The position numbers were made by a program, and so were the translations under genes. Of a stretch of 64,000 nucleotides of DNA, positions 42,051 through 51,560 are shown one piece after another. Each line of letters begins with the position of its first letter. The stretch's first letter is position 1. The notes beneath the pieces were generated by a model, which worked only from the letters and a program-made list of their open reading frames with translations, was not told where the DNA came from and ran no database searches. Location of the stretch: the NCBI RefSeq assembly GCF_042677205.1, contig NZ_JBHTIU010000027.1, positions 1-64,000 of the forward strand, written 5' to 3'. The stretch is from Paenibacillus_L residui. GTDB taxonomy: Bacteria; Bacillota; Bacilli; Paenibacillales; NBRC-103111.

Positions 42051-43053
42051 GCTCGTACACCTCCACATCCAGCCCGCGTTCTATAAGCAAGCTTACGGTA
42101 TCATCCGCGGCCTGCCGAGGCCCCTCAATCTTAACAACCAATTGCCCGTACGGGGTACTTTTCATCCGGGAAATCGTTCCCTGCAGGATCGAGAACGTTA
42201 CGCCCGTTTCCTGCACCACGCGGGACAAAATTGGCTCGTAAGTAGATTCGCCAAGAAAATTGATCTTTAAAATCGTGGAGTCCGGAGAGAGCTTCTCGTC
42301 CCGGAAATCGATGCTATCCGCTACTTGCTCAATGAACTGTTTGGTCACTTCATGCCGAGGCTTCAGGAAGACCTCTGCCACAGGGCCCTGTTCGATGATC
42401 CGGCCCTGATGGATGACCGCCACCCGGTCGCAGATCGAACGGATAACATGCATCTCATGGGTAATCAAGACAATCGTGATCCTTAGCTTGCGATTGATAT
42501 CCAGCAGCAGACTGAGGATCGAATTCGTCGTCTGCGGGTCCAGGGCGGAAGTTGCCTCATCGCAAAGCAGAACATGCGGGTTAGTGGCCAGAGCCCGGGC
42601 GATGCCGACTCTCTGCTTCTGTCCTCCGGACAATTGGGCCGGATATTTCCTGCTCTGCTCCGTCAGGCCGACCAGCTCCAACAGCTCCCGCACGCGTTGG
42701 TTCACTTCCGCCTTCGGCGTCTTGATCAGCTTAAGCGGGAAAGCGACATTCTCCTCTACGGTTGCCGAGGACAGGAGATTGAAATGCTGGAATATCATTC
42801 CGATCCGCCTCCGCTGCTCCTGCAGCTGCTTCGTGGAAAGTGCCGTAAGCTCCACTCCGTCGACGACAACGGAGCCGGCTGTCGGACGCTCCAGCAAATT
42901 TATACTTCTGAGAAGGGTGCTCTTCCCGGCACCGGAATGCCCGATGATTCCGAAAATTTCCCCTTGCTCAATGCTCAAATCGATGTCATGCAAAGCGTAC
43001 GTCGTATGGGAACCGCTTTGGTATTGTTTTTGCACATGGCGCAATTCAATCAT
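42037..43053 (-). CDS. metN: Methionine ABC transporter ATP-binding protein
   Basis: A 338-residue ATPase. Walker A GHSGAGKST (38-46), signature LSGGQKQR, Walker B VLLCDEATSALD and the H-loop THEMHV are all present. The C-terminal ~90 residues (from about 250) form the ACT-like NIL domain which in MetN binds methionine and inhibits transport when methionine is abundant. It is the first gene after the S-box leader. Confidence 0.96.
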   Translation of the reverse strand: MIELRHVQKQYQSGSHTTYALHDIDLSIEQGEIFGIIGHSGAGKSTLLRSINLLERPTAGSVVVDGVELTALSTKQLQEQRRRIGMIFQHFNLLSSATVEENVAFPLKLIKTPKAEVNQRVRELLELVGLTEQSRKYPAQLSGGQKQRVGIARALATNPHVLLCDEATSALDPQTTNSILSLLLDINRKLRITIVLITHEMHVIRSICDRVAVIHQGRIIEQGPVAEVFLKPRHEVTKQFIEQVADSIDFRDEKLSPDSTILKINFLGESTYEPILSRVVQETGVTFSILQGTISRMKSTPYGQLVVKIEGPRQAADDTVSLLIERGLDVEVYEHGLG

Positions 43054-43072
43054 GGATTCACCTCAATATAAG

Positions 43073-43250
43073 AAAAAGCCCTCATGCAGAGCAAAAAGGG
43101 CTTTCCGATCTAATCGAAACCGTCCTTTCTCATCTGCCAGAATCATTCGATTCTGAAGGAATTGGCACCATTGTCACCGCACGCTGCTCGCGCACGATCG
43201 GTTGCCGGGCTTCATAGGGCCTGTCCCTCCGCCTCTCTGGATAAGAAAAT
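43073..43250 (-). ncRNA. SAM-I (S-box) riboswitch controlling metNIQ
   Basis: On the minus strand the leader shows the S-box core in order: TTTCTTATC, AGAGAGGCGGAGGGAC, GGCCCTATGAAGCCCGGCAACC, then GGTGCCAATTCC and GATGAGAAA, which closes the P1 helix with TTTCTTATC. (The third block is split as GGCCCTATGAAG and CCCGGCAACC.) The aptamer spans about 43112-43250. It is followed by an intrinsic terminator, AAAGCCCT/AGGGCTTTTTCTT (43073-43104), about 20 bases before metN. High SAM should therefore stop transcription. The region 43251-43494 holds nothing else recognised. Confidence 0.96.
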
Positions 43251-43494
43251 GCCGTATTCAGTTTTGTTGTTCCTGAGAAATACAAGCCTCAGTATACCCC
43301 ATCCCGGTTTCGTTCGTCAATCCTCTTTCCTAAATCGCCATGATTCATCCATACGCAGTAAAACGTGGTAAATTTTGCTTCACATCACAACAAAAGAACA
43401 ACTAATCCATACTAAGTTGATTGGTTATATATGTTTTTACAAAAATAGCATATATTTGAGGCCAATGCAATACTTAAACCCTTTTTAGTTTCAA

Positions 43495-44358
43495 TTATTT
43501 TGCAGTCCAGCCGTTAACAAAGCAGTGAATCGCTTCAAGCTCGATTTCCCCGGGCTCTTTCCCCACCCGACGGGTATATTCTTGGAGGATTCGATGAAGC
43601 TCCCCTTCCGCTTCCACCGTAATAGAACACAGCAGCTTTAACAAACCGCTATATTCCAGGTACTCGTTGCGGGATAAGGGCATTTCATGCGACAGCACAT
43701 AACAATCGGCGTCATACCGATCCAGCTTTTCCAATAGATCAAGAACAGCCTGGACCGTATATTTTCCGCCAAGATCGGGGTACATACAGTCTCCCAAGAA
43801 CAGAACTCCTCCTGCCCGGCCTTCCTCCGCCACATAAATAACGGTGGAATCCGATGAGTGGTCTCCCCCTACGTGTTCAACGGTACAGCGGACGCCGCCC
43901 AGATCGATGTCCAGCTTATCGGTGAAGGTTTGATCCGGCAGCCGGATAAGGATATCGCGGTTGTGGGCGAATTCCTTCTTAATCATGTCCGCACAGAAGA
44001 GAAATTCACTTCCTTCCCGCACCCTCTCATCCAGAGCTTCGTCCGTCCATGAAAGCTTCGCCATATTCTCCAGTGCCTGCTTCGTCTGCAGATGGGCAAT
44101 GACCGGCAGATTAAGCCGATCCGCACCGAAAACATGATCCCAATGGCAATGGGTTAGCACAACCGCGTGAAGCTTCGTGATTTGCCGTTCCGCCAGCGCC
44201 TCCAAAAGAAGCGAGGCATGCGACGCAGAATTTCCCGCATCCATAATCAATGTCCGCTCCCGGCCGCAAATTGCGGCGAGAACAGGCCGGTCGGTTTCCT
44301 CCTCAGGCGGCATAAAATAGACGGCATCCGTCAGACGCTCGAGCTTCTTTTCCTTCAT
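43495..44358 (-). CDS. Metallo-beta-lactamase-fold hydrolase
   Basis: A 287-residue MBL-fold protein with the metal motif THCHWDH (69-75), then EHVGGDHSSDSTVIY and FLGDCMYPDL, giving the further His and Asp ligands. A C-terminal helical region (about 215-287) is added. The substrate is unknown; the HSSDST form is seen in thioesterase-like or lactonase-like members. It follows a MarR regulator gene by 31 bases, so the pair is probably an operon. Confidence 0.88.
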   Translation of the reverse strand: MKEKKLERLTDAVYFMPPEEETDRPVLAAICGRERTLIMDAGNSASHASLLLEALAERQITKLHAVVLTHCHWDHVFGADRLNLPVIAHLQTKQALENMAKLSWTDEALDERVREGSEFLFCADMIKKEFAHNRDILIRLPDQTFTDKLDIDLGGVRCTVEHVGGDHSSDSTVIYVAEEGRAGGVLFLGDCMYPDLGGKYTVQAVLDLLEKLDRYDADCYVLSHEMPLSRNEYLEYSGLLKLLCSITVEAEGELHRILQEYTRRVGKEPGEIELEAIHCFVNGWTAK

Positions 44359-44389
44359 TAGAATAGTTCCCCTCTCTTAGACTTAATCG

Positions 44390-44869
44390 CTAGCTATCCG
44401 CTTCATTGCCGGATTGCGCCGTTCCCGCGTCCTCTCTGGACGCAACTACCAGACGCTGCAGAACGTCAAGCACCTGCCGGAGATCCTCGAGCGGGACCTT
44501 GGAATAAAACCGGCGCACGAGCCATTCGTCAATCGATTGAAGCAGCGCGGCATATTCCTCTCCACGCTCCCCCAGCCGGATGAACGACTCCCTTCGGTTG
44601 TCGGGATTCGTCCGGCGCGTAATCATCCGCCCTTCCTCCAGCTTCGGCAGCACCTGACTGACCGCGCTTTTGGAAATTTGAAAATGTGCGGCAATCTGGT
44701 TCGCCGTAACCGGCTGATTGCGGATAATATAATACATGAACAGCTCCTGCTGCGGTGTCAGGTGATAGCTCTTCAGACGCTCCGCTTGCTTCGTATTCTG
44801 CCAAACCAAGGACTGAAACTGTTCGAAGGACTGATTAATTTGATCCATTACTTTCAAATACTCGTCCAC
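44390..44869 (-). CDS. MarR-family transcriptional regulator (upstream of MBL gene)
   Basis: A 159-residue winged-helix regulator: VTANQIAAHFQISKSAVSQV is the recognition region and RTNPDNRRESFIRLGERG the wing. It has its own promoter overlapped by a near-perfect 23-bp palindrome (44895-44917). It lies between the polyketide-synthase/MMPL operon and an MBL hydrolase, all in one direction, so it could control either. The ATG is preceded by GGAGGTGA. Confidence 0.88.
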   Translation of the reverse strand: MDEYLKVMDQINQSFEQFQSLVWQNTKQAERLKSYHLTPQQELFMYYIIRNQPVTANQIAAHFQISKSAVSQVLPKLEEGRMITRRTNPDNRRESFIRLGERGEEYAALLQSIDEWLVRRFYSKVPLEDLRQVLDVLQRLVVASREDAGTAQSGNEADS

Positions 44870-44894
44870 CCTGTCACCTCCCAGAGGTTTATGC

Positions 44895-44928
44895 AGTTTA
44901 GTTTATTAAACTTAACTATATAAGTCAA
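44895..44928 (-). promoter_or_regulatory. MarR promoter with 23-bp palindromic operator
   Basis: On the minus strand TTGACT (44923-44928) and TAAACT (44900-44905) are 17 bases apart. The palindrome AGTTTAGTTTATTAAACTTAACT written in halves is AGTTTAGTTTA / TTAAACTTAACT (44895-44917); it covers the -10 and most of the spacer, so binding should repress. The encoded MarR protein is the probable ligand. Confidence 0.78.
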
Positions 44929-44983
44929 CCATTTATACCTGCCCAATTACGAATTCTTATTCAAATATACACGAAAATTATCG

Positions 44984-47113
44984 TTAGGGAGCCCACCAGT
45001 TCCATCGGCCGAGCAGCTTCATCAAAGACGGGACGAGCATCATGCGAACAATAGTGGCATCGATTAGGATGGCCGCAGCGATTCCTATGCCAAGCTGCTT
45101 AACCCCCGCTACCCCTCCCCAAGCGAAAGGAGCGGTCACTGCGATCATTATCGCCGCCGCAGAGGAAATTATTTTACTGGTGATTGTCAATCCTTCCAGT
45201 ACGGAGCGTTCATTGTCTTTAGTCCGGAGATAGATTTCATAAATTCTCGACAGCAGAAACACCCCGTAATCCATGCTGATACCGAACGTCAGGCCGAAAA
45301 TAAACACCGGTATCATGATGGCGATGCTGGTCGGCTCCAACCCGAACCTGCCGTCTTGGAATATCCATACAAGAATGCCGAAGGAAGCTCCGAGGCTTAA
45401 CAGATTCATCAGAATCGTTTTGAGCGGTATCCACAAGGAGCGGAAAGCGAGAAACAGAACAAGGAAGTTGGACCCGAATACAAATAAGAAAACATATTTA
45501 AGCTTGGTCCTGATTTCATCATAGACCTCCTGCTGATATTTCGGCTCCCCGCCAACCTGGATGGAGAGACGGGATGACAGCTCCTCCTCCGCCCCCCATT
45601 TTCGGGCCCAATCGATGGCTGTCTTGGAGGAAGGGCCGCCATTCAACGTCACGGCAATGAGCATGCGGTTTCCTTGAACGAAGGGCTCTAATAGCGGGCC
45701 GAACCTTTTCTTCAACTCGGCGTTCTGAGTAATCATATGAAGCTGCCCAGGGGTCAAGGAAAGCCGGTCGAAGACAGTTTCGACTCTTAATACGCCGGGG
45801 CTGAGCCGCAATCGCTCCGCCAGATCATAGACGGCCAGCCAATCGTTTCGGTCCGGGTGAATTTGTCCGGCTTCCGCTACCATATACACTTGCGAGACAG
45901 TGGGAGGGGAAAAATATGCGGCGAACCGCTCCGCAGTTTGACGGGATTCGTAATGACGGGGCAAAGAGGTGGCATCGGGAACGGTCATTTCCATCCGGGC
46001 GAGGGGCAGGAGACAGACAAGAAGAGCCACAGAGGCCAGCGTACCCATTAGGACCGGCCGCCGCATGACATAAGCGGATAGAGCGGCCCATAAGCTGCTC
46101 CGGACAATCCGGCGCCCTCGGCCTTCCGCCTGCAGCCGTCCTCCTGCCAGCACCAGCAGAGCCGGGACCAAAGTGAACGTTAGCAGCAGCGAAACGGTAA
46201 GTACGATCATGGCGCCGATCGCGACCGAGTTAAAAATGGGCATCCGGATGAACAAAGTGCCCGCCAGTCCCAGGTATACGCATAAAGCGGAAAAAAATAC
46301 AGCCCGGCCGGCTGTGGACATGGCGATGCCCAGCGCCTTCGGGAGCGGATGCCTACGAAGCTCCTCGCGAAAGCGGCTGACCAGCATCAGGGCGAAATCG
46401 ATGCTTAACGCCAGCCCCACCATAGGAATGACGTTCAATACGAATATGGACAGCTCCAATCGGGTTCCCAGCCCATACATAATACCCATGGTCCCTATCA
46501 CCCCGATCAATCCTACAACAACGGGGATCATGGAGCTGATGAAGCCTCCGAAAGCGATCCAGAGGATGATGAACGCCAGCGGTACCCCTATCATCTCCGC
46601 CTGGGTCAAATCGGCATGGCTGGTCCGGTTGACATCCTCCTGAACGACCGGCTTCCCGGTCATTGAAACCGCCAACCGATCGTTATCAGGGAATAGACTT
46701 CTAATGTCGTCTAGAACCTTTTGAGTCTCGCGGGCAGGGGTATCCAGCACCAGCAAAGCATAAGCTGCCTTTTCCTGCAGCATTCCTTCCCTGGTCCATG
46801 GGGAGATCACCTCCCGGATGCCGTTCACCTGCTCCACCCGCCGAAGCATACCGGCGATTTCCAGATGAAACCGCTGCGGAGAGAGCGGATTCTTGTTCTC
46901 AAAGAGCAGGATCACCGGCTCGTCCGGTATATGAAAATCCGCAGCTAATATTTGCTTCGTCCGGGCATAGTCCCCTTCTACCCTTAGCCCGTGATCCTGC
47001 AGTACGGCAGGGAGCTTGACGGCGAAGCTTCCGCATACCACAAGAAAGACAAGCCACGCGGCTACAATCGCACGAGAATATCGGACCGCCAGTGTGGCAA
47101 ACCATTGCAGCAC
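44984..47113 (-). CDS. MMPL/RND-family membrane exporter
   Basis: A 709-residue protein built of two repeats, each with one helix, a large external domain and five more helices, as in MMPL lipid exporters. Motifs include MVGLALSIDFALMLVSRFREE and FGLTFGISMDYGVFLLSRI (shortened cores: GLALSIDFALMLVSRF, GISMDYGVFLLSR). The frame extends to TTG 47134, but GGGGGAG fits the GTG at 47113. It is the fourth gene after a type III polyketide synthase, methyltransferase and FAD oxidoreductase, so it may export their lipid-like product. Confidence 0.88.
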   Translation of the reverse strand: MLQWFATLAVRYSRAIVAAWLVFLVVCGSFAVKLPAVLQDHGLRVEGDYARTKQILAADFHIPDEPVILLFENKNPLSPQRFHLEIAGMLRRVEQVNGIREVISPWTREGMLQEKAAYALLVLDTPARETQKVLDDIRSLFPDNDRLAVSMTGKPVVQEDVNRTSHADLTQAEMIGVPLAFIILWIAFGGFISSMIPVVVGLIGVIGTMGIMYGLGTRLELSIFVLNVIPMVGLALSIDFALMLVSRFREELRRHPLPKALGIAMSTAGRAVFFSALCVYLGLAGTLFIRMPIFNSVAIGAMIVLTVSLLLTFTLVPALLVLAGGRLQAEGRGRRIVRSSLWAALSAYVMRRPVLMGTLASVALLVCLLPLARMEMTVPDATSLPRHYESRQTAERFAAYFSPPTVSQVYMVAEAGQIHPDRNDWLAVYDLAERLRLSPGVLRVETVFDRLSLTPGQLHMITQNAELKKRFGPLLEPFVQGNRMLIAVTLNGGPSSKTAIDWARKWGAEEELSSRLSIQVGGEPKYQQEVYDEIRTKLKYVFLFVFGSNFLVLFLAFRSLWIPLKTILMNLLSLGASFGILVWIFQDGRFGLEPTSIAIMIPVFIFGLTFGISMDYGVFLLSRIYEIYLRTKDNERSVLEGLTITSKIISSAAAIMIAVTAPFAWGGVAGVKQLGIGIAAAILIDATIVRMMLVPSLMKLLGRWNWWAP

Positions 47114-47191
47114 AACATTCTCCCCCAGACGCAAAAAAGTTTATCTCACAAGCCCCTCATTTTAACCGCACAGCTGCGCATGCCTCCTCCT

Positions 47192-48340
47192 CTACCGTTC
47201 TCTCGGGTTCACACAGGTTATCCGGGTCCTTTCGACCATCCGGCCGGCCAAACCGGGAAGCCGATATCCTAAGCGGAACAACAGAGGAGACGCTACCCGG
47301 CTGCCAAGCATCCTTTGCAGCCATCTGCCCCATCGCAGCGGAGGCATGCATTCCTGCCGCAAGGCCCGGGTATACTGCTGCCTCCATTCGTCCAGCCCGA
47401 GGCTCCCCCGCAGAAATTCGTCCGCCCACCGCGAACATAATACGACCGTGCGCAGAGCTACCGCCATTCCGTCCCCGCATAGAGGAGGAATCATCACAGC
47501 AGCGTCTCCGATGAGGGGCACCTGCCCCCAGGCGGTTGGTTTTCGGCTGATGACTACAGGGTATACGGCCGCTTGTGTCTCCGCAAGCGGCATTCCGCCA
47601 ACAAGTCTTCGCTGCAAGGCGGGATTGCGTTCGGCCGCCCATTCTATAGCGTTTTGCACGGATTTTCCCGCGTGATAGAAGGCTTCCCTGGTCATCAGCG
47701 CGGCCACGTTATGACGATTTCCTTCAATCGGGGCTATGCCCAAATAGCCCCCCGGAAACAGGTACAGCTCGACCCGGTCTCCTCGCTCCATGCCGGAATA
47801 GTGGGCTTTCACCCCGACATACGATTGGTGAAGAACGGATGCGGCCGGAGCCAGTCCGGTACGGGGGCGGCGCCCCCAGGCACCAATCACCGCACGGGCT
47901 TCCACGATTTGCCGCACGCTCCGGCCGCGAAGCTCTAACCGGTGCCCCTCCCCGTTCCTGCTGCCTATCGAAATAACAGCGGTGCCGCTTATGAGCTCCG
48001 CCCCCCGCTCCTGGGCAGCATGCTGCAGCGCATGATCCAGAGCGAAACGGCTGATCCCGAGCGCCGTCCCCGGCAACGGAATGTCCAGCGACCATTCATT
48101 GGCCGCAGTAAGCCTGACCGTTCTCATCGCGCTTGGCTGCAGCGGCTGGAGCAGTGGCAGCAGACCAAGGACAGACAAGCTGTCCAGCGATTCCGGAGAC
48201 AGAAATTCCCCGCACACCTTATGTCGGGGACAGGTATCCTGATCAATTAAGACGGTGCTCCAACCCATTCCGGCCAGAGCCGCCGCCATGCTGCTCCCGG
48301 CGACTCCTCCGCCGATTACTGCCGCATCGTACCTTCGCAT
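47192..48340 (-). CDS. FAD-dependent oxidoreductase (geranylgeranyl-reductase/monooxygenase-like)
   Basis: A 382-residue flavoprotein. The dinucleotide-binding motif is VIGGGVAGSSMAAALAGMG (8-26), followed by HKVCGEFLSPES, a motif of geranylgeranyl-reductase-like flavoproteins, and the second FAD motif VPLIGDAAVMIPPLCGDGMA. It could hydroxylate or reduce the polyketide. The analogy is with alkylresorcinol operons, where a flavin hydroxylase acts after the type III PKS and a methyltransferase. AAGGAGGGG precedes the ATG. Confidence 0.87.
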   Translation of the reverse strand: MRRYDAAVIGGGVAGSSMAAALAGMGWSTVLIDQDTCPRHKVCGEFLSPESLDSLSVLGLLPLLQPLQPSAMRTVRLTAANEWSLDIPLPGTALGISRFALDHALQHAAQERGAELISGTAVISIGSRNGEGHRLELRGRSVRQIVEARAVIGAWGRRPRTGLAPAASVLHQSYVGVKAHYSGMERGDRVELYLFPGGYLGIAPIEGNRHNVAALMTREAFYHAGKSVQNAIEWAAERNPALQRRLVGGMPLAETQAAVYPVVISRKPTAWGQVPLIGDAAVMIPPLCGDGMAVALRTVVLCSRWADEFLRGSLGLDEWRQQYTRALRQECMPPLRWGRWLQRMLGSRVASPLLFRLGYRLPGLAGRMVERTRITCVNPRER

Positions 48341-48380
48341 CGTCCCCCCCTCCTTCCCGACGGCCGGAGCCGGCCAATGC

Positions 48381-49094
48381 TTAGTTGACCGGCTTTTGAG
48401 CGGTCACCACGTATCGGAACAACGGCCGCCAGGTTATGGACAGGTTGGGGACCGGCAAGGTGTCCCTCAGACGCTGCCACTCTTCGGCCCGGAACCCTTT
48501 GGCCACGGATAGCGGGCCGTCGTTGCGGATATAGCGGTTGCGTGAAATCGACCGGGTGACCAACCAGACAGCCAGCCAGGCGAGCCAATGCCGGTGAATA
48601 TCCTGTATGACAATGCCCATTCTTGAAGCCTTCAGCATCTGCCGGACGACCCCCGGCAATTGTTCGGATGCGAAATGGTGGACAAACTGGGTGGCGGTCA
48701 CAATATCCGCGCAGCCTTCCGGCAGCTGGAACAAATCCTGGCGGACGACACTCACTCTCGGTTCCCGGCTGAATAATTGCCGTGCTTCCGCACACGCCTC
48801 CTCCGTAATATCCGAGATCGTGATGGTCAGATCGATCCGCTCACGGTCCGCCCAGCGCAGAAGCCGCCGGTTGACATCCCCCGAGCCTGCACCGATGTCC
48901 AATATCGAGAATCGCTCCGGCTGTCCCGCTGCCGACCAGATCTGCCGGACTCCATAGAGCGTCGGCCCGGAAGCGGCAAAAATCCGGTTCAACCGGCGCA
49001 AATGGCGCAGCGCTTCACTCAAATCCGGGCCTCCGGCTGTCAAATCGTCCATCAGCTCCGGCTCCGCCGCTCTCCGCTTCAACGATGGAATCAA
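48381..49094 (-). CDS. Class I SAM-dependent methyltransferase
   Basis: A 237-residue methyltransferase. Motif I is ILDIGAGSGD (64-73); the acidic residue after strand 2 is in ISDITEEAC, and VVRQDLFQLP and IVTATQFVHHF follow as motifs II and III. A hydrophobic stretch (HWLAWLAVWLVTRS) suggests contact with membrane or lipid substrate. The start is TTG 49094 with AAAGGAGGG six bases away. It is the second gene of the type III PKS operon and probably methylates the polyketide product or a related phenol. Confidence 0.88.
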   Translation of the reverse strand: MIPSLKRRAAEPELMDDLTAGGPDLSEALRHLRRLNRIFAASGPTLYGVRQIWSAAGQPERFSILDIGAGSGDVNRRLLRWADRERIDLTITISDITEEACAEARQLFSREPRVSVVRQDLFQLPEGCADIVTATQFVHHFASEQLPGVVRQMLKASRMGIVIQDIHRHWLAWLAVWLVTRSISRNRYIRNDGPLSVAKGFRAEEWQRLRDTLPVPNLSITWRPLFRYVVTAQKPVN

Positions 49095-49124
49095 TGGAGT
49101 CCCTCCTTTACTCCGCCCTTCCGC

Positions 49125-50255
49125 TTATCCGCGGCTTGCAGGCGGCACATAAGCCATTTGCATAATTTCCGCTGTAAGGCCGGGTCCGAAGGCTAAGGCG
49201 ATTCCTTCTTTCCGGGCGGTTTCGGCCGTTTCCATAGAACATCTTATGGCTTCCAGCACGAACAGAATCGTCGCCGACGAAAGGTTGCCATATCGCCGGA
49301 GAATCTTTCGGCTGGCGGCCGTCTGTTCCTCGCTTAAGCCATATATCGTTTGCAGCGTATCGATAATGCCGCGGCCGCCGGGGTGAATCGCCCAAAATTC
49401 GGGGGCGGGGCCGCCTTCCAGAAGGCGCTCCACTTCGGGAGGCACATACTCACCGATCCGCTGCGGAATGAGCGGCGACAGATACAAGTTAAAGCCGTAG
49501 TTTCCAACCTTCCATATCATCTCGTCAGCCGATTCGGGGAAGAGCACCGTTCGGCTGCGGCCCAAGGCCAGCATTCCCCGTTCAGAGGAATGCGCGCCAC
49601 CGACCACGCAGGCCGATGCCCCGTCGCCGAAGAACGCTGCGCCGAACAGCGCCTCCCGGTCTGCTGCGTGTTGGATATGCAGCGTGCACAATTCGACGCA
49701 GACGATCAGCACCTTCGCCTGCGGGAGGTGCTCGACCATGCGGCGGGACAGCCGGAGTGCCGTCATCCCGGCAGCACAGCCGAGGAAAGTCAGCGGAATC
49801 CGCTCGACGTCGGCGGGCAGGCCAAGCTGCTGGACAAGGACGGCATCCAGCCCGGGCAGGAATAAACCCGTACAGCTGACCGTAATCAAATGGGTAATGT
49901 CGCCCGGACTTATCCGGCTGTCCTTCAACGCCAGGCTTCCCGCCTCGAAGCCAAGCTGCGCCGCCTCTATTCGGAATTTCTCCATCCGCTCCTCGGTGGA
50001 GGGCACCTCTTGGGGGCGCGAATAGGCTACATAACGGCAGCGGTCACCCCGGTTTAACAGCTCGGGCTCACAGGTGTAGCGCGTTTCTACGCCGCAGTTG
50101 CGAAATATTTTACCGGCCCAGCGCGCCGCCTGCCGATGCCCCGACTCGACCAGGGCATCGGTGAGCTTGCTTGAGGCTTCCTCCTGTTCCAGCCGGTAAG
50201 GTGGCACGGCAGTGCCTATGCCCAATATAGCTATGTCCGGCCCGTTGCTCTTCAT
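49125..50255 (-). CDS. Type III polyketide synthase (chalcone/stilbene synthase family)
   Basis: A 376-residue homodimeric condensing enzyme that extends an acyl-CoA starter with malonyl-CoA. The catalytic triad is in place: Cys160 (FLGCAAGMTAL), His291 (WAIHPGGRG) and Asn324 (YGNLSSAT). The C-terminal GFGPGLT-like motif appears as AFGPGLTAEI. Length and motifs fit the bacterial alkylpyrone/alkylresorcinol (BcsA/BpsA, SrsA-like) group. It is the first gene of an operon with a methyltransferase, a flavoprotein and an MMPL exporter. The starter unit and product cannot be predicted from the sequence. Confidence 0.93.
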   Translation of the reverse strand: MKSNGPDIAILGIGTAVPPYRLEQEEASSKLTDALVESGHRQAARWAGKIFRNCGVETRYTCEPELLNRGDRCRYVAYSRPQEVPSTEERMEKFRIEAAQLGFEAGSLALKDSRISPGDITHLITVSCTGLFLPGLDAVLVQQLGLPADVERIPLTFLGCAAGMTALRLSRRMVEHLPQAKVLIVCVELCTLHIQHAADREALFGAAFFGDGASACVVGGAHSSERGMLALGRSRTVLFPESADEMIWKVGNYGFNLYLSPLIPQRIGEYVPPEVERLLEGGPAPEFWAIHPGGRGIIDTLQTIYGLSEEQTAASRKILRRYGNLSSATILFVLEAIRCSMETAETARKEGIALAFGPGLTAEIMQMAYVPPASRG

Positions 50256-50409
50256 CTGCTTCTTCCTTTCTCTATCGCTTTAAAACGATCTATAAGACCG
50301 TAGTGACGCAAGAAAGCTATCATCCATTCTCGGCAGGCATGTGGTATGTGGGACAAGATCCGCTATAGAATAGTATGAAGGCAGCTAGTGAATTATGTTT
50401 AAAACAAAA

Positions 50410-50431
50410 GGCAGGCCCAAGTTGGCCTGCC
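50410..50431 (-). terminator. Terminator of the metallophosphoesterase gene
   Basis: GGCAGGCC (50410-50417), a 6-base loop, GGCCTGCC (50424-50431): a perfect stem, followed on the minus strand by CTTTTGTTTT. Confidence 0.88.
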
Positions 50432-50441
50432 GTAATTTCTT

Positions 50442-51326
50442 TTATGGAAGCTCAGAACGATTTCCCTTCTCATCCGGACTGGCAACCGGATATTTCACCG
50501 AATACTCGGCGGATGCGAGCCAGGAGCCGGAGGCGAAATCCCTGCCTCTAACCACCACCTCGTCCCCATACACTTCTACATAATAGCCCTGGCTTCCCTT
50601 CTTGTAATCCTCCGTATCCGTCGACAGGTAGGCCACGGAAGCCGTATTCAGCATAGTCCCGTATCGCGACAGGTACATGGTGCGAGCGGAACCTAATTCC
50701 CAATGAGAATGCCCGGTGAACAAGATCGTTTGCGGGTATTTGGCCAGAATGCTCTTCATCTGCGAATCCTGCACGACTCCATGCCAATCCCGCGAACCGG
50801 CCACCCCGTCCTTCAGCGGTTGATGAAGAAATACGAATACGGGTTTGCGGGAATCCGATCCTTCCGCCAGCTTCTCCTCGAACCAGTTCAGCTGAACGTC
50901 TGATAAATAAGCATCGTCCTTCAACCCCTGCTCCGTTCCCAAAAAAATAAAATGATATCCTTCCAGCCAGTGGTCATGATAAAGGCCTTTCATTCCCGTC
51001 TTGCGCAAAAAACGTTTCCTGCGGTCGTCCCAATCAGCCCAGCGCACATCGTGGTTTCCCATCGTAAACAGCATCTTGGGCCGACCGTTCTCCTTCCATA
51101 TTCTCAGCATTTCATCATATTCCGGCTCCGTTCCGGAATCCGTAATATCTCCGACCAGCATGATCCCTGCGCTGTCCGGACAATGCTCCCGGATATCCTT
51201 CAACGCTCGGTCGAAGTTCCGGTTGAAATCGTGGTTCTCGTCCGTTGTTACGTGGATGTCGCTAATTACCTGAAAGCGGATGAGCGGCTTAACGGCGGAT
51301 GAAGGCGCTTCCGAATAATTTGTCAT
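50442..51326 (-). CDS. Calcineurin-like metallophosphoesterase
   Basis: A 294-residue two-metal phosphoesterase: DIHVTTD, GDITDSG, GNHD and TGHSHWE are the metal-ligand motifs in the expected order. No signal peptide is visible, so it is probably cytoplasmic. The substrate is unknown. The frame extends 12 codons upstream, but ATG 51326 has GGGAGGG seven bases away. It ends just before a strong terminator and is divergent from the M42 peptidase gene. Confidence 0.9.
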   Translation of the reverse strand: MTNYSEAPSSAVKPLIRFQVISDIHVTTDENHDFNRNFDRALKDIREHCPDSAGIMLVGDITDSGTEPEYDEMLRIWKENGRPKMLFTMGNHDVRWADWDDRRKRFLRKTGMKGLYHDHWLEGYHFIFLGTEQGLKDDAYLSDVQLNWFEEKLAEGSDSRKPVFVFLHQPLKDGVAGSRDWHGVVQDSQMKSILAKYPQTILFTGHSHWELGSARTMYLSRYGTMLNTASVAYLSTDTEDYKKGSQGYYVEVYGDEVVVRGRDFASGSWLASAEYSVKYPVASPDEKGNRSELP

Positions 51327-51560
51327 TGACAGCCCTCCCGAGCTCTTTTTCTTCTCCTTCATTCTAACAGGATTTTGCAGGAAATTGACCCCTGTCCCGC
51401 AAATAAATTATCCCCCATGGCTTGTCCGCACTTGTCAGCAGTCCTGCCGGACGGGACGACAGCGGATGAGCCCTTTTTACCGTAGTAATAGCGATTATCG
51501 GCATCACTTCGCGGCAAGCTTCCGTTAATTTCCTGTCAACCTTCGCTCTATAATCCTGTA

